Below, piece after piece: positions 15,636 to 23,239 of a stretch of DNA of 40,410 nucleotides. Made by a program: the position numbers and the translations under genes. The notes below the pieces were generated by a model that saw nothing but the letters and a program-made list of their open reading frames with translations, was not told the origin of the DNA and did not search any database. The number at the start of each line of letters is the position of its first letter. The stretch's first letter is position 1. Source of the DNA: Pseudomonadota bacterium (GTDB lineage Archaea > Thermoplasmatota > SW-10-69-26 > JACQPN01 > JAJPHT01); contig JAJPHT010000050.1 in NCBI GenBank assembly GCA_021325135.1, positions 1 to 40,410 of the forward strand. Direction: 5' to 3'.

Positions 15636-16352
15636 TCACGTCGAGGGAATCGCGCCCAGGATGGCCGCGTCGTCCACGGGGCCGCCGGGGACCAGCTGGA
15701 GCACGTAGCCGTGCGTGACCGCGACGCCCAGCATGGTGCGCAGCGGCGTCCCGAACGCGGCGTGCGCGGCGACGCCGCCCGCGATGGGCTCGGCCAGCGA
15801 GTGCGTCGCGATGCCCATGGCGAGGCCCGTGACGCTCATGACGGGCGAGCCCGAGTCGCCCGACGAGACGTGGCCCGCCCACGAGAGGAAGTCCACCGGG
15901 GGCGCAAGCTCGGGGTCGACGCGGGCGCGGGTGGCGTCGGAGCCGCTCGTGTCCACGCCCCAGCCGTAGAAGGCGTAGGCCGCGCCGGGCACGTCCGCCA
16001 TGGCCGCGCCGGTGGGGCCGCCGAAGTGGAGCATCGTGGGGTTGACGAGCCCCTGGTCCGCCGCGTCCACCTGGATCAGGGCGAAGTCCGCGCCGAGGCC
16101 CGCCGCCTCCTGCACGACCACGGTGCCGAACTCGCCCAGGCCGGCGACCGACTCGCGCCCGCCCAGCGTCGCGCAGTGGCCCGCCGTGCTGACGTAGAAG
16201 GTGCCGTTCGCGTCGCGGAAGACCCACCCCATGGTGCATCCGTTGGCCAGCTGCGCGCCGGGGCGGATCTCCACCGACGAGGCGACGCCGGGCGCTGCGG
16301 CGGTCAGGATGGCAGCAGCAAGGAGCGTGATCGCGATGGCCTTCCCCAGCAT
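15636..16352 (-). CDS. Secreted chymotrypsin-fold serine protease
   Basis: The 238-residue protein carries a signal peptide (hydrophobic core residues 5-20) and all three catalytic residues in S1-family context: His59 in STAGHC, Asp89 in ADFALI, Ser167 in SSGDSGSP. Cys39 and Cys60 flank the His loop and probably form a disulfide. The fold resembles streptogrisin/alpha-lytic proteases without a long propeptide. It is exported and likely digests extracellular protein. The ATG at 16352 is the only start ahead of the signal peptide. It is convergent with the propeller lipoprotein. Confidence 0.87.
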   Translation of the reverse strand: MLGKAIAITLLAAAILTAAAPGVASSVEIRPGAQLANGCTMGWVFRDANGTFYVSTAGHCATLGGRESVAGLGEFGTVVVQEAAGLGADFALIQVDAADQGLVNPTMLHFGGPTGAAMADVPGAAYAFYGWGVDTSGSDATRARVDPELAPPVDFLSWAGHVSSGDSGSPVMSVTGLAMGIATHSLAEPIAGGVAAHAAFGTPLRTMLGVAVTHGYVLQLVPGGPVDDAAILGAIPST

Positions 16353-16671
16353 AACAGGGGGTCACGGCCTGGCCGTGCAAAGGGGTTGCGCTCCAGGAGG
16401 CCCGCTCGGGCTCCGCCCGTTGAATCCCCGAATCTCCGAATCGCCGAATCTCCGCCCCCGGTGATTCTGAGATTCGGAGATTCGGGTTTCCCCGGGGGGA
16501 AAGGGGGCGGAGCCCCCGAAAGGAAGCGAGAAATGCAAGACGCTCAGCGCGCACAGTCCTTCTCATCGGGAGACGCAAATCCCCTCAATGCCGTGTTCGG
16601 CCTCGTCATCGCGTCCCGCGGCGATGGGCGCGCCCCATACTTGAAGCCTGGCCGCCCCCGTGGCGCCCCTG
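16353..16671. other. 319-base intergenic region between protease and coiled-coil genes
   Basis: This divergent intergenic region contains composite inverted-repeat element 2 (16407-16517). Past it, 16518-16671 holds no gene I can support. The segment CCATACTTGAAG around 16635-16646 is a possible TATA region for the gene at 16672, about 32 bases upstream of its ATG. Confidence 0.6.
16407..16517. repeat. Composite inverted-repeat element 2
   Basis: A hairpin CGGGC-tcc-GCCCG (16407-16419) is followed by a perfect 16-base inverted repeat, 16427-16442 with 16471-16486, and a hairpin GGGGGC-gga-GCCCCC (16503-16517). The arms are iterations of the heptad-like unit CGAATCTC, which recurs inside the 28-base loop. 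Read on the minus strand the order is GC hairpin, TTTCCCCC, long inverted repeat, GC hairpin, the same as element 1, though the central stem is different. Confidence 0.8.
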
Positions 16672-16902
16672 ATGGCCACGGTCGCGGTGGAGGTGGACCG
16701 GCAGGAGGCCGGCGTGCTGCTGGCGCTGGTGCGGGCGCGTCTCGCGGAGGTCGAGCGCATGGTGCAGAACCTGGAGGAGGCGGAGGGCATGGACCTCCAG
16801 CGGCACAACGCGATCAAGACGGCGCGGCCGCAGCTTGACCTCCTGGAGATCCTCGTCATGAAGCTGGAAGGGGCAGGCAGGGAGCTGGAAGGCCGGCGGT
16901 AG
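16672..16902 (+). CDS. Small helical (coiled-coil) protein
   Basis: The 76-residue product is predicted helical almost throughout: VDRQEAGVLLALVRARLAEV, ERMVQNLEEAEG, then a second helix LDLLEILVMKLEGAGRELEG. The heptad-like spacing of leucines suggests a helical hairpin or dimer. No signal peptide. ATG at 16672 fits a TATA-like segment about 32 bases upstream; a GTG at 16660 is also in frame. I do not recognise a family. Confidence 0.6.
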   Translation: MATVAVEVDRQEAGVLLALVRARLAEVERMVQNLEEAEGMDLQRHNAIKTARPQLDLLEILVMKLEGAGRELEGRR

Positions 16903-16981
16903 GGCCGCTTCGGCGCGGGCGCGCATCGGCGCGTGTGGCGCCCAGGCAAGTGGCTTGGCGCCTCCCGGGCTCGCGCGGGCC

Positions 16982-18415
16982 ATGCAGACCCCTGCATCGA
17001 TCCGCGGCGTCCTGGCCCTCGGCCTCGTGGGCGCCCTCATCGCCATCCCGACCGCCGCCGCGTTCCCCCTGGGGGTGGACGCCGGCAGCGTGGGCGAATT
17101 CGACTCCGCGGGCGGCCACGCGGCCTTCGCCCAGACGTGGGTCGGCCCGTGGATGCGCTCCTCCGGCTGGGGCGGCTTCGAGAACGACCTGCGCGCCGCC
17201 TCGGACGCGGGCGCGACGCCCGTCGTCCTGTGGAACTACTGGGGCGACGCCATCACGCCAGGCTGCGTGCAGAACGGCTGCAACGGAATGTCGCGGGGCG
17301 AGTGGGACGCCATGGCGTCGACCCTCGCGCAGAAGGCCAACGCCGTCCTGGGCGGCCGCACGTTCTACGTCGTGCTGGAGCCCGAGTTCAACAAGGGCGG
17401 CATCACCGGCTGGGCGCCCTTCGATGGCTATCTTGCCGACCAGGCCAACCTCATCCGGAGCCAGGCGCCCGGCGCCAAGGTGGTCCTGGGCTTCGGCTCG
17501 TGGGGCGGCTACGAGTCGTTCCCCCGCGCCGCGGCGGCCTCCGACCTCGTGGGCTTCCAGTTCATGCGCGCCTCCACGCGGGACGCGCCCTCCGACGCGC
17601 AGGCCCCCTCGGGCGCCATGATCTCCACGGCGCAGACGCTCCGCGGCCTCTTCGCGAAGCCGGTGCTGGTCTTCGACGTGGCCATCGCCAGCTACGGGGG
17701 CTGGGAGTGGGTCCAGCAGGCGGCCTTCCGCGACCTGCAGGCGCGCAGCGGCGACCTCGCCGCGGCCGGCATCGTGGGCGTCGTGTGGCGCTCCGTGCAC
17801 GACATCTCGGGCGCCATCGGCTACTACGGGCCCGCCGAGAACAGCTTCGGCGTCAAGCGCGCCGATGGCAGCGCCAAGAGCGCGTGGCCCGACCTCGTCG
17901 CCCTCTCCCAGGGCGGCGGCGCCCCCGCGCCCTCCCAAGGGCTGTCCTTCGCCAGCGTCCACGGCAACGAGTGGTGGATCGAGGCCACCGTGACCGGCGG
18001 GCCCTCGTGGGTGAGCGCGCGCGTCGACGGCGGCCCCTGGATGGCCATGCAGCCCACCTCGTGGGGCACGTGGGGGCTTTCCGCGCACGCGCCGGCCGGC
18101 TCCCTGGTGGAGCTCCAGGCCGGAGGAGGCGGCGCGGCGACCATCACGGACTTCCGCGTGTGGTCCGGGTTCAGCGCGGGCTTCGCCAACGTCAAGGGCA
18201 ACGGCTGGTGGGTCCAGGCGGACGTCTCCGCCAACGCGCCGCTGGTGGACGTCAGCGCGTCCGTCAACGGCGGCCCGTGGACGCCCCTGGCCCTCCAGTG
18301 GTGGGGCTCGTGGGGTGCGACGGTGCAGGCGCCGGCCGGCTCCTCGGTGCAGCTTCGCGCCACGTCCGCGGCGGGGGACACCATGCTCTCGCAGGCGTAC
18401 CCCTGGTCCGGCTGA
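16982..18415 (+). CDS. Secreted TIM-barrel hydrolase-like protein with two C-terminal GWW repeats
   Basis: The 477-residue protein has a signal peptide (VLALGLVGALIAIPTAAA). Residues about 28-310 have the alternating pattern of a glycoside-hydrolase-like TIM barrel: WVGPWMRSSGW, VVLWNYWGD, YVVLEPEFN with a plausible acid/base Glu, KVVLGFGSWGGYE, VLVFDVAIASYGGWEW, GVVWRSVHD. Two C-terminal repeats of about 70 residues follow, each with GNxWW, NGGPW/DGGPW, a W-G-T/S-WG step and APAGS, probably carbohydrate-binding beta domains. The exact hydrolase family is not assigned. The ATG at 16982 directly precedes the signal peptide. Confidence 0.72.
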   Translation: MQTPASIRGVLALGLVGALIAIPTAAAFPLGVDAGSVGEFDSAGGHAAFAQTWVGPWMRSSGWGGFENDLRAASDAGATPVVLWNYWGDAITPGCVQNGCNGMSRGEWDAMASTLAQKANAVLGGRTFYVVLEPEFNKGGITGWAPFDGYLADQANLIRSQAPGAKVVLGFGSWGGYESFPRAAAASDLVGFQFMRASTRDAPSDAQAPSGAMISTAQTLRGLFAKPVLVFDVAIASYGGWEWVQQAAFRDLQARSGDLAAAGIVGVVWRSVHDISGAIGYYGPAENSFGVKRADGSAKSAWPDLVALSQGGGAPAPSQGLSFASVHGNEWWIEATVTGGPSWVSARVDGGPWMAMQPTSWGTWGLSAHAPAGSLVELQAGGGGAATITDFRVWSGFSAGFANVKGNGWWVQADVSANAPLVDVSASVNGGPWTPLALQWWGSWGATVQAPAGSSVQLRATSAAGDTMLSQAYPWSG

Positions 18416-18608
18416 CGCCCTTGGGCAAGGCGCGTGCCCCAAACGACGTCCTCGGGACCCTCCGAGGCATCGTTTGACAACCATGGTCGGCGGATTCCGG
18501 CAGATCGACGGTGTTTCGATCGCGGCAACGGCAGGCCGCCGACCCTCAAACCTTTCATCCAATGTCTTTATCCACCTCCGGGCCCACGCTCCGTCCCGAG
18601 GCCTGGGT

Positions 18609-19523
18609 ATGACGCGGCTGACCGCCCTCCTGTTGGGCATCCTTCTCCTCGCCCCGCTTGCCAGCGCGGGCGCCTCGCCGGCGACGCACGTCGCCGTCAA
18701 GGCGCCCTCGCCCGCGGGCCGCGCGCTGGACGACGCGAAGGCCCTCGCCTCGCACGCCTCGGAGGGCGTCTCGGCCGCCGCGCGCGGCGCGGGCGCCCTG
18801 GCCAGCGGCCTGGGCCACGCGCTGGCCTCGGCCGCCGCCGCGGTGGGCTCCCTCGCCAAGGGCGCCCTCCTCGCCGCGGGCCGCGCCCTCGCCGCCCTGG
18901 GCGCGCTCCTGGGCGGCCTCCTCGCGCGCGGCGCCAAGTGGTCCTTCGAGCACCCCGAGCAGGCCACCGACGCCGCGGGCGCCGACGTCAGCCTCGCCAT
19001 GCTCCTCTGGGTCGCCAAGCGCCTCGGCGCCTTCTCCTTCCTCGCCCCCCTCTACTCGCGCCTCGCGCCCAGCCAGATGCTGGAGAACGACGCGCGCAAC
19101 GCCGTCTACGAGCACGTCAAGGCGCACCCCGGCGCGCACCCCAGCGCCATCGCCGAGACGCTCAACCTCGGCTGGGGCACCGTCGTCTACCACCTGGGGA
19201 AGCTCGAGGCGACGAAGCTCGTCACCAGCCGCAACGCGCACAACCGCCGCTGCTACTTCGCCCTCACCAGCGACCTCGACGTGGACGCGCGCACCGCCGT
19301 CGCGGCCATGAGCACCGACAAGGCGCGCGCCATCGTGGACGTCGTCCGCGCAAGCCCCGGCATCAGCCAGAAGGACCTCTCCGAGCGCCTCGGCATCAGC
19401 CAGGCCCTCGCCTCGTGGCACGTCAAGCGCCTCGTGGAGAGCGGCGTCCTCACCGTGGGCCGCGAGGGCCGCAGCAACACGCTGCGCGTGGCGGGCCACG
19501 TGCCCGTGCTCGTCGCGGCGTGA
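18609..19523 (+). CDS. Membrane-anchored regulator with two winged-helix domains
   Basis: The 304-residue protein begins with a signal-like transmembrane segment (LTALLLGILLLAPLASA), then an Ala-rich amphipathic stretch at about residues 35-110, a second hydrophobic segment around DVSLAMLLWVAKRLGAFSF, and two winged-helix domains. The first has LGWGTVVYHLGKLEATKLV; the second has GISQALASWHVKRLVESGVL. This layout, known in archaeal membrane-tethered regulators, suggests transcriptional control in response to an envelope signal. A TATA-like TCTTTATCC lies about 41 bases upstream of the ATG. Its stop abuts the stop of the ATP-grasp gene with no gap. Confidence 0.8.
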   Translation: MTRLTALLLGILLLAPLASAGASPATHVAVKAPSPAGRALDDAKALASHASEGVSAAARGAGALASGLGHALASAAAAVGSLAKGALLAAGRALAALGALLGGLLARGAKWSFEHPEQATDAAGADVSLAMLLWVAKRLGAFSFLAPLYSRLAPSQMLENDARNAVYEHVKAHPGAHPSAIAETLNLGWGTVVYHLGKLEATKLVTSRNAHNRRCYFALTSDLDVDARTAVAAMSTDKARAIVDVVRASPGISQKDLSERLGISQALASWHVKRLVESGVLTVGREGRSNTLRVAGHVPVLVAA

Positions 19524-20516
19524 TCAGCGGGCCGACGCGACCAGGTCGGCGAACGCCTCCGAAATGGGCAGACCGGCAAGCTCCTCCGCGAAGCCGAACG
19601 CCCCCATGCCGTTGGCCTCCAGGAAGACGTGCTCGCCCTGGGGCGTGACGATGAGGTCCATGGCGGCGTAGGCGAAGCCCAGGGCGCGCGCGGTGGCGCG
19701 CAGGCGCTCCGCGAGCCCTCCTGGCAAGGCGTAGGGACGGCACCTCCAGCGCGCGCGGTCGAGCGCGCCCTCGTGGCGCGGGTAGCGGCGCCAGTCGACC
19801 TTTGTCTCCTCGTCCTCCTGCGAGAGGATCTCCACCGCCATCACCGTCTCGCCCACGACGTAGGCGCGCGCCTCGGTGGCCTTCTCGACGTACTCCTGCG
19901 CCGCCAGCGGCGCGAGGTGCGCCTGGGCCAGCGCCTCGCCCGAGAGGTCCTCGGGGCTGACGCGGTGCGTGTAGAGGACCCACTCGTTTCCCGCGCCCTC
20001 GCCGATGCGCGGGAAGGGGTGGCTCACGCGCTTCACCGCGAGGCCCGAGGGGTGCTCCTTCGCGAAGGCCTCGATGGCGCCCGCGTCGTTGGAGACGAGG
20101 GAGCGCGGTGTCGCGACGCCCGCCCGCGCCGCGGCGCGAAGCTGGAACGGCTTGGACTCGCCCAGGAGGTACGCGTCCAGCGGGTTGACCCACAGGCGGT
20201 CGCGCGTGAGCTGGTGGAGCGCGATGAGGGAGGAGAACCACTCCTCCGTCGCGAACCGGCGCGCGTGCTCCGCCACGGGGGGCGGCTGGAGGACGAGGAA
20301 GTGGTTCACGAACGCGCGCGCGTCCTCCAGCGCCACGCGCCCGTCTGGCGTCTGCACGGAGCCGCCGACGCGCTCGCCGTCCACCTCCAGCGTGAGGCGG
20401 TTGCGCGACGGGTCCGACAGCTCGAACCCGAGGACGGGGATGCCCCGCGCCCGGATCGCGTCGATCATCCGGCGCGAGTACGGGTCCTGGTGCAGGGTGA
20501 AGACGATGGCGGCCAT
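19524..20516 (-). CDS. ATP-grasp ligase, MvdC/MvdD (graspetide maturase) type
   Basis: The 330-residue protein has an N-terminal pre-ATP-grasp domain (residues 1-110) and an ATP-grasp fold: Lys162 in LAVKRVSH, hinge QEYV 207-210, EARAYVVGETVMAVEI, the DWRR motif at 241-244 typical of peptide-cyclising ligases, and the metal-binding tail MDLIV...FLEANGMG (Asp287, Glu300, Asn302) ending GLPISEAFADLV. The order and motifs follow MvdC/MvdD rather than RimK or D-Ala ligases. Such enzymes form side-chain ester or amide links in a precursor peptide. A 34-codon gene with its own promoter sits 41 bases upstream, in the same direction. The start is ATG at 20516. Confidence 0.82.
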   Translation of the reverse strand: MAAIVFTLHQDPYSRRMIDAIRARGIPVLGFELSDPSRNRLTLEVDGERVGGSVQTPDGRVALEDARAFVNHFLVLQPPPVAEHARRFATEEWFSSLIALHQLTRDRLWVNPLDAYLLGESKPFQLRAAARAGVATPRSLVSNDAGAIEAFAKEHPSGLAVKRVSHPFPRIGEGAGNEWVLYTHRVSPEDLSGEALAQAHLAPLAAQEYVEKATEARAYVVGETVMAVEILSQEDEETKVDWRRYPRHEGALDRARWRCRPYALPGGLAERLRATARALGFAYAAMDLIVTPQGEHVFLEANGMGAFGFAEELAGLPISEAFADLVASAR

Positions 20517-20531
20517 GAGAAGAAGGAGAAG

Positions 20532-20547
20532 GGGCGCCGGAGCGCCC
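20532..20547 (-). terminator. Attenuator-like hairpin between peptide and ligase genes
   Basis: On the minus strand GGGCGC-tccg-GCGCCC forms a perfect six-base-pair hairpin and is followed by the pyrimidine tract CTTCTCCTTCTTCTC that runs into the ligase ATG. It starts 10 bases past the stop of the peptide gene. Partial termination here would give more peptide than enzyme message. Confidence 0.5.
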
Positions 20548-20557
20548 GGGGATCGGC

Positions 20558-20662
20558 TCAGCTCGTGTGCATGAGGTAGACGTTGTCCATGAAGTTGGAC
20601 AGGCCCGGGAGGGGCTGCTTCGGCTGCTCGGCCCAGCGCATGGAGAGGGGGACTTCGTTCAT
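20558..20662 (-). CDS. Candidate graspetide precursor peptide
   Basis: A 34-residue peptide gene lies directly ahead of the ATP-grasp ligase. Its N-terminal part reads NEVPLSMRWAEQP; the PLSMRWA segment resembles the P-F/W-x-L-R/N-Y-A leader motif I recall for ATP-grasp-modified RiPP precursors. The C-terminal part (residues 20-34, GLSNFMDNVYLMHTS) offers one acid, Asp26, and hydroxyl acceptors Ser22, Thr33, Ser34, enough for one ester ring. There is no signal peptide or helix-turn-helix. The ATG at 20662 is 33 bases downstream of a GAAACGTT box, which argues that this short frame is really expressed. Confidence 0.65.
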   Translation of the reverse strand: MNEVPLSMRWAEQPKQPLPGLSNFMDNVYLMHTS

Positions 20663-20691
20663 GCGACCCCAGCAACCGGAGCGCCCCGCAT

Positions 20692-20699
20692 AACGTTTC
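20692..20699 (-). promoter_or_regulatory. GAAACGTT promoter box of the peptide gene
   Basis: Read on the minus strand, the central C at 20695 is 33 bases ahead of the ATG at 20662, the standard spacing of this box in the window. Confidence 0.58.
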
Positions 20700-20844
20700 T
20701 GCGTAGAGAGGGTGCGGCTTCCGAGACGCCCGGCGCGCGGCCTTGACGAGTCCGGATCGCCTGGACTCCTGTGGAGGACCCCGCGGGATGCGCCGCCGCA
20801 TCGCTTATGCCGCCCCCTCCAGGTGGCGCTGCGGAGGCACACCC

Positions 20845-21090
20845 ATGAAGCTCTTCTCCGTCGCCCTCGTCGCGCTCTTCGCCCTCGCGGCCCTCGCCAG
20901 CGTCGTCCCGTCCGCCAGCGCGATGCCGCCCCTCTGCCAGTCCGACACCGTGGCCGTGGGGACCCTGGAGGTCGTCACGATCCGCCACGGCGCCGAGTGC
21001 GGCGCCTACCCCATCACGGTCTACGAGTGCACGCCCAAGTACGGCGAGGCCGCGCCGCTCCACTGGGACTGCACCGGCACCAACCTCTGA
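20845..21090 (+). CDS. Small secreted protein with four cysteines
   Basis: The 81-residue product has a signal peptide (KLFSVALVALFALAALASVV, cleavage after SASA near residue 26) and a 55-residue mature part with four cysteines (LCQS, AECG, YECT, WDCT) that could form two disulfides. It is divergent from the peptide/ligase unit, about 180 bases apart. TCGCTTATGC about 39 bases upstream of the ATG may be its TATA box. It ends six bases from the stop of the convergent regulator gene. Function unknown. Confidence 0.7.
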   Translation: MKLFSVALVALFALAALASVVPSASAMPPLCQSDTVAVGTLEVVTIRHGAECGAYPITVYECTPKYGEAAPLHWDCTGTNL

Positions 21091-21096
21091 GCGCCT

Positions 21097-22047
21097 TCAC
21101 CCCACGGCCTCGGCGCCGAGCCGCTCCGCGATCCGCTCGTCGAACCAGTGGCCGTACACGTGGAAGCGCCGCGGGTGCACCACCTCGACGCCCGCGACGC
21201 CTTTGATATCAAGGAGGCTCCTCGTGACCTCCTCCACCTCGCCCGCGGAGGCGAGACTCATGGAGGCGTCCACGATGCGGTAGGGCAGGCCCAGGCCAAG
21301 CTCGGAGGGCGTCGCGATCTGGAGCAGGTCGGGCCGCAGGCGGCGCACCTCGCGCGCGACCTCGCCGGGCTTCGCGTCCTCGACGAGCCCCACGAGGAAG
21401 CGCGCCAGCACCGCGCCGCTCCAGCGCGTGAAGTCCAGGACCGGGATGCTCCACACGGCGCCGCCCGCGACCAGCGCCTCGTAGCGGCGGCGGAACGTCT
21501 TGACGCTCACGCCCGCGCGCGAGGCCGCCGCGGCCAGGGGGTCGCGCGCCGCGACGCGCAGCGCCTGGAGGATGCGCCAGTCCAGCGCGGTGGCCTTCGC
21601 CGAGCACGCGGGCGCGTCGTGGGGGATGCACGGTTCGAGCTCGTCCACGCCCGGAATGCGGCGCACGGCGGCCTCGCGGCGCGCCAGCGCGGCGGGCGAC
21701 TCGTGGGCGACGTGGATGGCCATCCAGGGGCCCACGTTGTCCGCGACGACGAGCACGCCGTCCACGAGGTCCAGCGCGCGCAGGACGCCCTCCTTGGCGC
21801 GCGGGTCGTCGACGCGCAGCGTGCCTCCCCCCATGCGGGCCCCGAAGAGGCGCACGTTGGGCACGACCTCGAAGCCCAGGAGGAAGCCGTCGCGCTCCCA
21901 GCGCCGCAGCCGCGCGCGCACCGTGCCCGGGTCGACGTGCAGGTCCTTGGCCAGCGCCTCGGCGCACAGCCTCGGGTCGAGGCTGCCCCACCAGAGCACC
22001 TGCTCCCGCGACATGGCGCGGAGGATCGACGCGTCCAGGGCGTCCAC
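21097..22047 (-). CDS. Lrp/AsnC-like regulator with duplicated HTH-RAM halves
   Basis: The 316-residue protein contains two copies of a helix-turn-helix plus RAM-like half. The first is residues about 1-150 with DLHVDPGTVRARLRRWERDGFL; the second starts near AKATALDWRILQALRVAARD with SRAGVSVKTFRRRYEALVAGG. This doubled AsnC layout is seen in archaeal regulators. I place the start at GTG 22047 because the residues before it are low-complexity and basic, and because a TATA-like CTTCTTT lies about 28 bases upstream. An ATG at 22224 is possible but unlikely. It is divergent from the alpha/beta hydrolase. Confidence 0.75.
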   Translation of the reverse strand: MDALDASILRAMSREQVLWWGSLDPRLCAEALAKDLHVDPGTVRARLRRWERDGFLLGFEVVPNVRLFGARMGGGTLRVDDPRAKEGVLRALDLVDGVLVVADNVGPWMAIHVAHESPAALARREAAVRRIPGVDELEPCIPHDAPACSAKATALDWRILQALRVAARDPLAAAASRAGVSVKTFRRRYEALVAGGAVWSIPVLDFTRWSGAVLARFLVGLVEDAKPGEVAREVRRLRPDLLQIATPSELGLGLPYRIVDASMSLASAGEVEEVTRSLLDIKGVAGVEVVHPRRFHVYGHWFDERIAERLGAEAVG

Positions 22048-22195
22048 GGCGGTGGATCGGGCGCGCGGGCCAAAGAAGCTGCGTCCCTTTCCCGGAGCGC
22101 CGCGCCGGAAAAGGGAACCTGGGGCGCGCCCGCGGGCTTTCCGCGGCCCTCCGCGCCCGAAGCCTGGATGGCCGCGCGAAGCCTTCCAAGCTTGC

Positions 22196-23047
22196 ATGGC
22201 CACCATCCTCGCCAACGGGACCAAGCTGGATTTCGAAGACCGCGGCCGCGGCGACCCCGTCGTGCTGGTGCACGGCGACGTCGGCGACCGCAGAAGCTGG
22301 GTCGCGGTCGCGCCGGTCTTGGCGCGCTCGCACCGCGTCCTCGCCTACAGCCGGCGGCACCACTGGCCCAACGAGGCCATCCGCCCCGGGGAGGGCAGCC
22401 TCCTCGACGTGCACGCGGCGGACCTCGTCGCGCTGCTGGAGGAGGCGGGCGCCGCGCCCGCGCACCTCGTGGGCCACTCCTTCGGCGCGTGCGTCGCGAT
22501 GCTCGTCGCCCGCGACCGGCCCGACCTCGTGCGCTCCCTGGTGCTCGTGGAGCCGCCCATGCTGCCCCTCGTCATGCGCGTGCCCCCGACGCCCGAGGAC
22601 CTGGAGCGCCTCGCGAAGGACGATCCCCTGCTCTCGCGGGCCGTGGACGAGCTCATGGCGCGCTGCCTTGCGCCCACCATCGCGGACTTCGCCCGGGGCG
22701 ACGTGCCCTCGGGCATCGCGCGCTTCCTGGCCTACCACGGCGAGCGCCAGGCGGCGGACCCCGCGCGCCTCGCGCAGGCGAACGACAACGGCGCCGTCAT
22801 GGCCGGGGCCCTGCTGGTGGGCCACTTCAGCCCGTTCACCGAGAGGGACGCGCGCTCGATCATGGCGCCGACGCTCCTCGTCACCGGATCGCAGAGCCCG
22901 CCCTACCTACGCCGGCTCGCGGAGCGCCTCGTCGCCCTCCTCCCCCGCGCCGAGCGCATCGACCTGCCCGGCGTCGGGCACTTCCTCCCCGAGGAGGCCC
23001 CCGAGGCGTTCGGCAAGGCCGCGCTGGGCTTCCTCGCGCGCCGCTGA
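22196..23047 (+). CDS. Alpha/beta hydrolase
   Basis: The 283-residue protein has the oxyanion segment VVLVHGDVGDRRSW, nucleophile elbow GHSFGA with Ser95, and a C-terminal GVGHFLPEEAPEAF carrying the catalytic His. The acid residue is probably in the loop after LLVTGSQSPP. There is no signal peptide, so it is cytoplasmic. Substrate cannot be told from sequence; esterase, epoxide-hydrolase-like and C-C hydrolase activities occur in this superfamily. ATG at 22196 fits the family N-terminus. Confidence 0.88.
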   Translation: MATILANGTKLDFEDRGRGDPVVLVHGDVGDRRSWVAVAPVLARSHRVLAYSRRHHWPNEAIRPGEGSLLDVHAADLVALLEEAGAAPAHLVGHSFGACVAMLVARDRPDLVRSLVLVEPPMLPLVMRVPPTPEDLERLAKDDPLLSRAVDELMARCLAPTIADFARGDVPSGIARFLAYHGERQAADPARLAQANDNGAVMAGALLVGHFSPFTERDARSIMAPTLLVTGSQSPPYLRRLAERLVALLPRAERIDLPGVGHFLPEEAPEAFGKAALGFLARR

Positions 23048-23239
23048 GGCCGCCCGCAGGATCGGCCCCACGGGGACCACGCGCAGGGGCCAGCCCGGCG
23101 CGGCGATGCCGAACGTCTCCCCCGTCGCCTCGTCGAGGATGACATCAGAGCCGTCGAGGCGCTCGCCCAGCCTGCGATATCGGTCCCCGGCGCGCAGCAG
23201 GCGCCACGCGCCAAGCTCGCTCACGATGCGCAGGCTCAC
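22907..23239 (-). CDS. Unknown small protein, tandem relative of the next gene
   Basis: A GTG at 23239 overlaps the stop of the preceding gene as GTGA, which implies translational coupling. The first 60 or so residues (RIVSELGAWRLLRAGDRYRR, then ILDEATGETFGIAAPGWPLR) resemble the upstream protein, sharing a [AP]PGWP turn after an ILD/LLD strand. The last third is low in complexity and runs antisense through the end of the alpha/beta hydrolase gene for 141 bases, so the true C-terminus may be encoded only because antisense stops are rare at this G+C. Family unknown. Confidence 0.5.
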   Translation of the reverse strand: MSLRIVSELGAWRLLRAGDRYRRLGERLDGSDVILDEATGETFGIAAPGWPLRVVPVGPILRAASAAREEAQRGLAERLGGLLGEEVPDAGQVDALGAGEEGDEALREPA

